64,000 nucleotides of DNA, taken from an uncultured Prevotellaceae bacterium. GTDB taxonomy: Bacteria; Bacteroidota; Bacteroidia; Bacteroidales; Bacteroidaceae. The first letter of the stretch is position 1. Each line of letters opens with the position of its first letter. The translations under genes and the position numbers were made by a program. Positions 27,625 to 35,360 of the stretch are shown here, one piece after another. Under the pieces are notes generated by a model. The model was not told where the DNA came from. It made no database searches and worked only from the letters and a program-made list of their open reading frames with translations. Where the stretch lies: assembly GCA_946402905.1 (NCBI GenBank), contig CAMIYC010000004.1, positions 62,001 to 126,000 of the forward strand, given 5' to 3'.

Positions 27625-30600
27625 TCATTCCGTTGTTTCTTTCGCCACGAAGGTACCGTCCTGCTCCTCATACAAGGTCACCACGGCATGTGAGCCGTCA
27701 CCCTCCATACCGCTGATGGCCAACTGTTGTCTACGGCCGTCTTTCAGCCATACTGTCAGATGGTCAGCGTCTGTGGCCTCCACGCGCTCCACCACACTCT
27801 CCTTCTCATAAGGCTCCACCACCGTCAGGAAGCGGGCGGAAAGCCCTTTGCTCCTGACAGCCAGCGTCCGTCGGCGAGGTGTCTCATCGCCAAGGGGATA
27901 GTCGCCGCCGAGTGTCACGCACAGACGACTTGCCTGTATCTGGCTCAGGTCTATCTCTATCTCGCACTGCCCGTCGCCATCCTGTGGCTGGGCAGGCAGG
28001 GAATGAGGCATCAGGCGACCGGCTATTTTGATGAGGCCACCCTCGTAGTCACATCCACCATCTGCAACGGGCAACACACGGCGTGTCTGCATGGGCAGGT
28101 CTTTCAGCCACACAGAGTCTCCACCGACAGTCATCACACGCGCATCGCCCCAGAACAAAGTATTACGCTTGCTGCCCTTCACATCCAGGCGGAGCGTCAG
28201 TTTTCTGACACCGCTCACGTCTACGTCCAACGGTTGCTGACCCAGTATCCAGACACCGCTCCGGCCCTCTGCGAGCACACGGCCGTCGCCCAGGACGGTA
28301 TACTGCACCTGTTTCTGCACATCGATCGGTTCGGGCTGAGTAGCCAGCATCACCTCACTGACACGAGGCCACGCCGTAGTCACCCGGATGTGCAGCGGTC
28401 CGTCCTCACTGTTGGGGCAGCGGTTACCCGCATTGTCATAATCCCTACCAAAGCCTGTGGAGAAGAGCGCCGTGGCACTGCCCTTTATGCGCCACCACTG
28501 GCAGTCAGTGATAAACTGAGCCGCACTGCGGCAGTCGTCCACCATCTGCGGATCATGACGCAGGCTGTCTTTCACGTCGGCTGTCAAGCCACGGAAGCCT
28601 TTCATCTGAAAGAGATTGTCGTAGGTATGTTCACGCTCTCCGCGCAAGTAGTCGGCCAGCACGACATAGTCGTCGGTCACCACCATCAGCCGGCGCTGTG
28701 TCACAGGCTCTGTCTCTCCTGTGATCTCCCCATAGGCAGGAGGATCGGCATCTTCATGGATAGACCTGCCCTCATCCCACATTTTCTCACCGAAGGAGAT
28801 GCCCCCAGCCCAGTCGTACTGCATACCGCCGTAGGGGGGATTGGCCCATGGAGCCACCGTCTCGACCATGGCGGCCTGCATCCGCTTGCCCGCATAAAAC
28901 ATCTTGCGGAAACTTTCACGCGGCAGTTGCATCTTGTCGTCGACCACCACCATGTTCTTGTCCATGGAGGCTTGCACATAAAACTTATACATATACGACG
29001 GATAGCCATACCACACCATCTCGGGATTGAAGAAACTTCGCCCGTAGCGCATCATGCCCAGAAAAGAGGCGCGGTCGAAATGGCCATGGAATCCTCCATG
29101 CGTGCCATAGTGGAGATAGGCCTGCAACTGCTCCCGCTGCGGGCGGCCTTCGGTCTGAGAGCGCAAGTTGACGATACCGATATTGTCAGCGTAGGCCGAC
29201 TGACGGTCCATCACGCTTCCGGTCTCAGGCAGTTCGGGCACTCCATATAAGAGGTCTCGCTTCCCTCCGCGCCTGATGATGGCGGCATACTCCGGGTCGC
29301 GATAGAGATAATACGCCAGCTCGTAACTCTCACCGCCCACCAGAGTCTCCTGTGCATCATTGACGGCAAACATCACGCCACGGTAGTCGGCAAAGCGCGG
29401 CAGGGCGTCCCACATATCCTTGATGCAGACGGAGTTTTTGGTGACAGGTCCCCATTTATGGAAATTGACCCCATAAATGCCGTCACCTTTCTTGAAGTCG
29501 GGCATCAGCGAATACCACGGCGTGGCTCCCATGGGCACCTGCCGGTGTATCAGGTCTTCGCCCCATGGTTGCAGGGCGAGAGCGGCCTGTGAAAACTCCG
29601 TGGCACACCACACATTATATCCCACTGAACACTCATACCAGAATCCGTCGTTCATCACGCCATGCGACAGATGGTCGACGATCATGCTGGGATGATACAA
29701 CAACTCTTCGACGAGTGACCAGTCTTGCAGCACCAGCGCGCAGTACAACGCGCCACACATCTCGCTGAGTTTCCAGTTGTTGATGGCTCCCTGCTCTTCC
29801 TGAAGACGCACCACATCGACAAACTGGCGGAAAACCTTCTCCACCAGTTCTTTATCCACGACCGTGAAGACGCCCGACGGCAACACGGCATCATAAGCCA
29901 TGGCGATATGCTGAAAGAAATGTCCTTCTTGCACAAACGACTGACTGCAACCGCGCAGTGTGCGCAGGTATCCCCGGGCAGGATCACAGAGACGGCGCAT
30001 GAATGTAGCCACTTTCTCCGCATATTTTCTCTCACCGGTCAGCTGATAAGAGATGGCGGCAGCCATCAGGTTGTGCTCCTCAGGAGTATGAAAAAGGTGC
30101 GGTCCCAACTGGTCGTTGTCACCGCTGAGCCGGGTGGCTATCTCGGGCACTTCCCACCGGTCGGCCTTCGCGATATATTCCTCCTTGGCCTGCCGGCCCC
30201 AGTCGTAGCGGGCGGCTTTGTCGCGCACCTCATCCCATCTCTCTGCAGTCAGCAACACATTGGGAGCAGGCAGCGACACTGCCGTCACCACGTCGAGCTG
30301 GTCTGTGGCACTGGTCTCGCCATTGGCCACCGCCTGCACCAGCTGGTGCTCACGGTTGCCGGCAGGCAGACCCTTGCCGATTGTCACGATCAGTCGGCAG
30401 TCGCGTGTCTCGCCAGGTGACAGGGTGAAGGCACCGGGCGTCACTTCCGACGCCATCATCTCCCAGCCTTTGCCGGGCACAGACAAAACGACGGCTTGCC
30501 GGATATCTGTCTGATTGGTGACGGTGAAATCGTACGTCACACTTTCTCCAGCCCGTGCCGACTTCCCCCTCACTGCGGCCTCCAGGCTCACATGGGTGCC

Positions 30601-31023
30601 CTTGACAGCCTCCACACCCCTGACCTTCACCTTCCGATGTCCAGAGAGAGACTCTACACGCACCGACTTCACGCAGCGCAGTGCAGCATTGAGTTGAGCG
30701 GAGGGCACGTCAAAACGGTTCCAGGGTATGACTATGGTCTTCCAGCCTTTTCCACTGACGGCGACGACAGCCTGTCCGCTCACCTTATTGTTGGAGGTGA
30801 ACGACACCCGGAGCTGTTCTGTCTGGCGGCCGTCGGTGAGGCACTCCAGACGCAAGGCCTTGGTCTGCTGCCAGCACATCGCTCCACTGTCTACCGTCCA
30901 GAATCCGTGGTGTATCTTCTCCCCATCGGGATGAACATAGTCGTAGAGCACCTGCTGTCCGCGTGCAGCCATCACATACATCAGCACGGCGGCTGCCAGA
31001 AATATTTTGTGAGGTTTCATCAT
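27625..31023 (-). CDS. large heparinase II/III-like secreted protein with NEW3- and NPCBM-like regions
   Basis: 1132 residues with signal peptide (IFLAAAVLMYVMAARGQ). N-terminal carbohydrate-binding-like region (to ~150), an NEW3-like Ig region (GESVTYDFTVTNQTDIRQAV), then an (alpha/alpha) toroid: EEHNLMAAAISYQLTGERKYAE, GHFFQHIAMAYD, LSEMCGALYCALVL. The heparinase II/III-type beta-sheet part has HYGTHGGFHGHFDRASFLGM, with His residues and Asp placed as in polysaccharide lyases. Near 940-985, DVSGVRKLTLRLDVKG and FWGDARVM look like an NPCBM module. It should cleave a uronic-acid polymer by beta-elimination, but I cannot place it in a numbered PL family. It has its own motif-B regulatory region and a leader hairpin. 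Confidence 0.7.
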   Translation of the reverse strand: MMKPHKIFLAAAVLMYVMAARGQQVLYDYVHPDGEKIHHGFWTVDSGAMCWQQTKALRLECLTDGRQTEQLRVSFTSNNKVSGQAVVAVSGKGWKTIVIPWNRFDVPSAQLNAALRCVKSVRVESLSGHRKVKVRGVEAVKGTHVSLEAAVRGKSARAGESVTYDFTVTNQTDIRQAVVLSVPGKGWEMMASEVTPGAFTLSPGETRDCRLIVTIGKGLPAGNREHQLVQAVANGETSATDQLDVVTAVSLPAPNVLLTAERWDEVRDKAARYDWGRQAKEEYIAKADRWEVPEIATRLSGDNDQLGPHLFHTPEEHNLMAAAISYQLTGERKYAEKVATFMRRLCDPARGYLRTLRGCSQSFVQEGHFFQHIAMAYDAVLPSGVFTVVDKELVEKVFRQFVDVVRLQEEQGAINNWKLSEMCGALYCALVLQDWSLVEELLYHPSMIVDHLSHGVMNDGFWYECSVGYNVWCATEFSQAALALQPWGEDLIHRQVPMGATPWYSLMPDFKKGDGIYGVNFHKWGPVTKNSVCIKDMWDALPRFADYRGVMFAVNDAQETLVGGESYELAYYLYRDPEYAAIIRRGGKRDLLYGVPELPETGSVMDRQSAYADNIGIVNLRSQTEGRPQREQLQAYLHYGTHGGFHGHFDRASFLGMMRYGRSFFNPEMVWYGYPSYMYKFYVQASMDKNMVVVDDKMQLPRESFRKMFYAGKRMQAAMVETVAPWANPPYGGMQYDWAGGISFGEKMWDEGRSIHEDADPPAYGEITGETEPVTQRRLMVVTDDYVVLADYLRGEREHTYDNLFQMKGFRGLTADVKDSLRHDPQMVDDCRSAAQFITDCQWWRIKGSATALFSTGFGRDYDNAGNRCPNSEDGPLHIRVTTAWPRVSEVMLATQPEPIDVQKQVQYTVLGDGRVLAEGRSGVWILGQQPLDVDVSGVRKLTLRLDVKGSKRNTLFWGDARVMTVGGDSVWLKDLPMQTRRVLPVADGGCDYEGGLIKIAGRLMPHSLPAQPQDGDGQCEIEIDLSQIQASRLCVTLGGDYPLGDETPRRRTLAVRSKGLSARFLTVVEPYEKESVVERVEATDADHLTVWLKDGRRQQLAISGMEGDGSHAVVTLYEEQDGTFVAKETTE

Positions 31024-31042
31024 ATACGCCTTTTTGAAATTT

Positions 31043-31076
31043 AAAAAATACCGGTTTCCACACGGAGACCGGTATT
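31043..31076 (-). terminator. hairpin with T tract in front of the 1132-aa gene
   Basis: A 12-base stem (ATACCGGTCTCC with its near complement, one G-T pair) and 4-base loop, then TTTTTT on the minus strand. It either ends the upstream hydrolase transcript or, since candidate operator B lies upstream of it, acts as a leader attenuator. Confidence 0.65.
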
Positions 31077-31132
31077 CAACCTAAACATAATAACCTAACT
31101 AATATATCATATTAAACCTAAAAGATGCGGTA

Positions 31133-31168
31133 TTTACTCTAAATACGTACGGAGGACACTGGATACGC
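31133..31168 (-). promoter_or_regulatory. candidate operator B: GTAT-N16-GTAT direct repeat upstream of the 1132-aa gene
   Basis: On the minus strand GCGTATCC and CGTATTT lie 20 bases apart with a central CGTACG and AGTAAA after it, aligning without gaps to site A (about 25 of 37 bases equal). It starts 30 bases after the hydrolase stop codon and 110 bases before the 1132-aa ATG. Confidence 0.5.
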
Positions 31169-31198
31169 ATGAGACAGAGGCTTTTTTTATGATGACTC

Positions 31199-32590
31199 CT
31201 ATTTTTTGTAATACGCCTCGACGATATCCTTAGGCAACCGGATTTCTATCGGCTGGACAGCACGCTTATACTGCCGGTCGCCGTCGCCGACAGCCACCAG
31301 CCATGCCGTGTAAGAACGCCGCGGATTGTCCATGCCACACTCGTAGGGATAGAAACGGAATGTCGTGTCGTTGATCTTCTGCAGCGGACCGCATATCACT
31401 TCGATATGCGGCGTGTTGTGCGCATGGTCATCTGAAAGCGACACATGAGTGGAGTCGGTATAGACGGCGCGGATGTGCATGGTGATACCGTCCTTGCCGG
31501 CATGGAAATCGGTCACCATTCCACCATGGCGCTTGGGATCGTTGGCTATCATCCTCCCGTCTTGCTCCAATCCCACATACTGCATCTTCTTGCCCTGCGT
31601 CGACGCATAACGTGCTTCCGTCATGTTGGCCATCTCTTGGTCGAAATACCAGAAAGCGTCGTGTGAATCGCCTTGATAGGAAGCGTATGGAGCGGGAGCC
31701 GGACGCCTGCCGACATGAAACACATCGGTCAGGGCTCCATCGCCGTCGGATGGCTGCATATCAGGATTGTAACGACAAGCAAGCCATCCACGCCGCACGT
31801 CGACCCGGCGCAACGTACCATCCTCGTTCATCCGCCACTCCAGTGATTTTTTGATAAACCGCGCCATATACTCCGCCGTCTCGGGCATACACTCGAAATG
31901 TCCGCTGCCGGCATCACAAAGGAAGGACACACAACTCTCAGGATACATCATGCGGAAAGCAAGGGCCGGGCGCACACGTCCCTCCCACCATTCATACTCG
32001 CCCTCTATCATCAGGCCGGGTATGCCGTCGATGTTGCGCGTCCTGCCCCACTCCACATTGGCAGTGCCATAGCCGCAGAGATTGGTGCGCGGCGCGTCGC
32101 CATGGAAGGAGATGATGCAGAGCGTGCGGTCGTTGTTCCACGCGGCGAAGTTCCAGGGGAAGGTGGCATGGGCTGAATGTCCGAAGGGGATGATGGCGGC
32201 ATGCTCTATCTCAGGGTGCCCGCTCTGTCCGGCCAGTCCGGCCATCATCTCCTCAAAAACTTTCTGACAGCCCGACAGCGGATCCCAACTGGCAGAGAAA
32301 GCCGGGGCCACCCACAACAGGGCGATATCCATCTCTCGCATACGCTTCTGAAACGACGGCATCTTAAACACCATCTCCTCGGTCATGTTCATCTGTGTGA
32401 ATACCACCGCCCTGACATGCCGGCATCCCTCAGGCACCCACAGATAGGCATTGGGAGCCTTGCCCGTCTCTTTGGAGATATAGTTGGTCAGTTCTACGGA
32501 ATACTGATACATGCCACTCTCGCCCACAGCTCCCACAGGGAGGCCATGGATGAGGAAAAATACGAAAAGCAATAAAACAGAATGTCTCAT
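31199..32590 (-). CDS. secreted alpha/beta-hydrolase, probable carbohydrate esterase
   Basis: 463 residues with a signal peptide (MRHSVLLLFVFFLIHGLPVG). Nucleophile-elbow-like AIIPFGHSAHATFPWNFAAW gives a candidate Ser; MIEGEYEWWEGRV a candidate acid; DAGSGHFECMPE the candidate His. The C-terminal ~190 residues (from RRGWLACRYNPD) are a beta-rich accessory domain of unknown type. Esterases with this fold remove acyl or methyl groups from plant polysaccharides; which one is not readable. It lies between lyase-like genes, in line with a substrate that must be de-esterified first. A repeat element separates it from the GH106 remnant upstream. Confidence 0.6.
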   Translation of the reverse strand: MRHSVLLLFVFFLIHGLPVGAVGESGMYQYSVELTNYISKETGKAPNAYLWVPEGCRHVRAVVFTQMNMTEEMVFKMPSFQKRMREMDIALLWVAPAFSASWDPLSGCQKVFEEMMAGLAGQSGHPEIEHAAIIPFGHSAHATFPWNFAAWNNDRTLCIISFHGDAPRTNLCGYGTANVEWGRTRNIDGIPGLMIEGEYEWWEGRVRPALAFRMMYPESCVSFLCDAGSGHFECMPETAEYMARFIKKSLEWRMNEDGTLRRVDVRRGWLACRYNPDMQPSDGDGALTDVFHVGRRPAPAPYASYQGDSHDAFWYFDQEMANMTEARYASTQGKKMQYVGLEQDGRMIANDPKRHGGMVTDFHAGKDGITMHIRAVYTDSTHVSLSDDHAHNTPHIEVICGPLQKINDTTFRFYPYECGMDNPRRSYTAWLVAVGDGDRQYKRAVQPIEIRLPKDIVEAYYKK

Positions 32591-32608
32591 ATCATTAATC
32601 ATTTATTC

Positions 32609-32813
32609 AACTATCGCAAGCTCCAGTTTCATCAGGTTATTAGGTTGTTTGGTCACTACGCTTAGAGGTTTTTAGGGGATATCTGCATATCGACAGTGTA
32701 TTCATTGGTAATATCACCTGATGATCTCATCACCTCATAGTCTCATCACCTCATAACCTTAAAACCTTATAACCTTATAACCCAACAAGTTGAGTGAAAG
32801 CGAAACTTGAATC
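32609..32813 (+). repeat. interspersed intergenic repeat, copy R1
   Basis: Left end CGCAAGCTCCAGTT, then alternating GGTTAT/AGGTCG-like steps, CTACGCTTAGAGGTTTTT, CATAACCTTAAAACC blocks, and right end AACAAGTTGAGTGAAAGCG followed by AAACTTG, so the right end is itself an inverted repeat (CAAGTT…AACTTG). A second copy lies inverted at 41.4-41.6 kb and a right-end-only copy at 41.7 kb. R1 fills the gap between the esterase and the truncated GH106 gene and supplies the latter's stop codon. Confidence 0.65.
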
Positions 32814-33480
32814 ATTTATATTCAGATGCACAGGACCCAGGAGCCCAGAATCCAGCAGGGGGTCGTCCTTGGTGTAAAATTTCCACGGCATCATTGGCCT
32901 GCAGACGCAACTGGGTCGTCAGGTCATGGTCAGACAACTGTCGCTGATTGACGATGCGGCATGACAGCCCCGAGGTGGGAAATGCGAAAGCACAGGCGTC
33001 GCGGTAAAATCCCATCTTTGTAATCGGCTGCGGCATGAGCTTTCTCACCGTCTTGCCGTCAGACCTGAAACTGACCTGCGACCACACCAACTGCTTCATC
33101 GAATGCTCTGGAGCAATCCAGGGGCCACCCGTGCCACTGTATCCGGGCGACTGGTGCATCATCAACCGCAGCCCCAGACGTTGCGCCTCACGCATGGCAT
33201 GGACAACGGCCTGATGCCATAAGGCAGAATTGTAATCGACACTACCCCGTGGTATGCCCACCCCTACATCAAAGATCATAGCCCCTCCATAGCCAGCCTC
33301 CTTCATGTACTCCAGGTCGGCAGTGATGCCCCCCAGGGAGATATTGCCATTCATCCATTCCCAGTAGGTACTGGGGCGGGCTGACTGTGGCGGCTGGACA
33401 AAATCGGCGACCGACAACTGTGCCAACGCCCCACAGGGCATCAGCCCCATCACCAGACAGGAAAGCAGAGAGCGGGCCAT
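32812..33480 (-). pseudogene. GH106-like alpha-L-rhamnosidase remnant
   Basis: Only 222 codons remain of a family whose members have roughly 900-1100 residues. The N-terminus is normal: signal peptide (LSCLVMGLMPCGALAQ), FVQPPQSARPSTYWEWMNGN, KEAGYGGAMIFDVGVGIPRG, LMMHQSPGYSGTGGPWIAPE. After about residue 195 the frame goes to unrelated HQGRPPAGFWAPG and stops in repeat R1. In another frame the same bases read TKDDPLLDSGLLGPVHL, which looks like the true C-terminus of such an enzyme. So an internal deletion probably joined both ends out of frame. Catalytic residues beyond the N-terminal barrel are lost. It starts two bases after the GH97 stop codon. Confidence 0.7.
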
Positions 33481-33482
33481 GG

Positions 33483-35360
33483 CTATGGGATAGGAGTGAA
33501 ACGTAGGACGGCGCCTCCAGACGGCAACAGGCGCAGGGTGAGCTCCTTGCCTGCTTTTATCTTGATGGTCTTGGCCGACACCTGAGTGCGTGTCTTCACG
33601 GCAGGGTCGTCATTGTATATCTCCACCTGGTATTTCCCGGCTGAGAGGAAATCGGCCGTGTGTAGGGTGAGCGTACGCGCCTCGGTATTGGTCATGGCTC
33701 CGACCCACCATTCCTGCCCCTGGCGACGTGCCATCACGACATGTGAGCCGGGCGTGCCCTCGAGCACACGTGTCTCGTCCCATACGGTAGGCAAATGGTC
33801 AAACCATCTGAGCTCCGGCTCGTCATTGGCCATCTCCGGACGGTCATACCAGAAGAGTGTCTGCAGGGGGCCATAATAGATGAGCGACGCAGCCAGCTGA
33901 TGTCCATGGGTGGTCTTCAGCCTGCGGTCGTAATAGCAGATGGTGTAGTCGGCGGCTCCGTTGATCATACGGGTGAAGGGGAGCACCGTATTGTGGGTAG
34001 CATCGGGGAATTCCTCATTGCCCCGGATACCTTCCTGATTGAGCAGGTTGGGATAAGTGCGCGAGAATCCCGACGGGCGGTACTCGTCGTGGATATTGAC
34101 CATCAGGTGATTTTCGGCGGCATAGCGCACCAGGTCGTGAAGCCATACTGCCCACCGGTGTGAGGCATACTCCACAAAGCCGCTCTTCACACCGACGATG
34201 CCCCACTGGTGTAGCAAGGGGAAGAGCTCACGCATCTGTTTCTGCAAGGCATGTTGGTTGACGTATAGCCAGATGCCCACCCCATGCTCCTTGCCATAAG
34301 CCACGATACGTGGCATGTCGAGCTGCGGCACCACTTTCGTGGCATCGCCGTCGTGCGAAGTGCAGGGCATATACCATTTCCAGTCAAAAAGCATATAGGG
34401 GATATGATGACGTGCACAGAAATCGATGGTGCGCAACGCCCCCTCAGTGGTGATGGTGATCTCGCGCATGATCTTGCCCGGCCTCACCCACTCAGCGGCA
34501 TCCGCTATCTGGCAGGGTGGGTTGAGGTTGTCGATCAGGTAGCGTCGCTCCAGCAGCGCGCCATAACTTTCCGCCGTGAGAATGACTTTCCACGGTGTGG
34601 CATAGTAAGTGACGATGTCGACCGGCGAATACATCGTCGTGGCCAGCGTATTGGGCCTGGTCTCCGAGGCCACGTTTTTTTCCAGGCACCAATCGTCGAC
34701 ATCAGCATCGGCGAGGGCGCAATAAAGTCCGTTGGGCAACTGCACCGACACGGCACGCTCTATCGGATGCTTCACGGCGTTGACATCTTTCAGCTCATAG
34801 GGAGCCTGCGCCCACTCCGCCGCCCATACTTTTGTGGAAGGGGCGAAAGTGTATTCGGTCAGGTCGGCCACTACTTTGTGGAAGACGGCCTGTGGATGCT
34901 CAGGAAAGAAATATCGGAAAGCGATGCCTTCGTCATAGACGCGCACCTCGATGTCCATGCGATAGTCGCTGCCGTCATGCTTGGACAAGAAGAGAGTGCC
35001 TGCATTGTAGTTGTCGGGCACCTCTGCCTGTTCGCCATAAAGATTGCGGATGCTGCCACGATGTGACGACTGTGCCATGGAGTCGACGGTGAAACCGTTC
35101 ATCCAGCACGCATATTGGGGATACTTCCTGGCAAGGGCGCGCTCCCAGGTATGATTGTCGAGCTGAAGTCCAAGCCTTGAGGGTGCCAGGACCTGCTTCC
35201 CGTCGCGGGTGAGGGTGTAGACAAAAGCGTCGTTCTGCTGGGCGATGGTCACTGTATTGTGTCCTTGTGGCGATGTGACGGACAGCTGTCGTCCTTCTGC
35301 CCACGAACGAAGGAGGCAGACAGATAACAACAGGCCCGTGATGAACATTGTACGTTTCAT
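33483..35360 (-). CDS. GH97-family glycoside hydrolase
   Basis: 625 residues with signal peptide (FITGLLLSVCLLRSWAEG). N-terminal beta-supersandwich (SPQGHNTVTIAQQNDAFVYT, IAFRYFFPEH), (beta/alpha)8 barrel (MLFDWKWYMP, GIWLYVNQHA, VNIHDEYRPSGFSRTYPN, QEGIRGNEEFPDATHN), and C-terminal beta domain. GH97 enzymes hydrolyse alpha-glucosides, alpha-galactosides or beta-L-arabinopyranosides, and need Ca2+. Where retaining members have the nucleophile Asp in a GVKxDF motif, this protein has GVKSGFVEYASH, so its chemistry may follow another subgroup. Stop and start overlap with the upstream lyase gene (ATGA). Likely surface or periplasmic. Confidence 0.85.
   Translation of the reverse strand: MKRTMFITGLLLSVCLLRSWAEGRQLSVTSPQGHNTVTIAQQNDAFVYTLTRDGKQVLAPSRLGLQLDNHTWERALARKYPQYACWMNGFTVDSMAQSSHRGSIRNLYGEQAEVPDNYNAGTLFLSKHDGSDYRMDIEVRVYDEGIAFRYFFPEHPQAVFHKVVADLTEYTFAPSTKVWAAEWAQAPYELKDVNAVKHPIERAVSVQLPNGLYCALADADVDDWCLEKNVASETRPNTLATTMYSPVDIVTYYATPWKVILTAESYGALLERRYLIDNLNPPCQIADAAEWVRPGKIMREITITTEGALRTIDFCARHHIPYMLFDWKWYMPCTSHDGDATKVVPQLDMPRIVAYGKEHGVGIWLYVNQHALQKQMRELFPLLHQWGIVGVKSGFVEYASHRWAVWLHDLVRYAAENHLMVNIHDEYRPSGFSRTYPNLLNQEGIRGNEEFPDATHNTVLPFTRMINGAADYTICYYDRRLKTTHGHQLAASLIYYGPLQTLFWYDRPEMANDEPELRWFDHLPTVWDETRVLEGTPGSHVVMARRQGQEWWVGAMTNTEARTLTLHTADFLSAGKYQVEIYNDDPAVKTRTQVSAKTIKIKAGKELTLRLLPSGGAVLRFTPIP

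Noticed and set aside
27727..29250. Long plus-strand open frame (507 codons) opposite the 1132-aa gene
   Set aside because: It is antisense to a clear secreted enzyme, rich in His/Leu/Val runs, and matches no known domain; it reflects GC-rich codon use.
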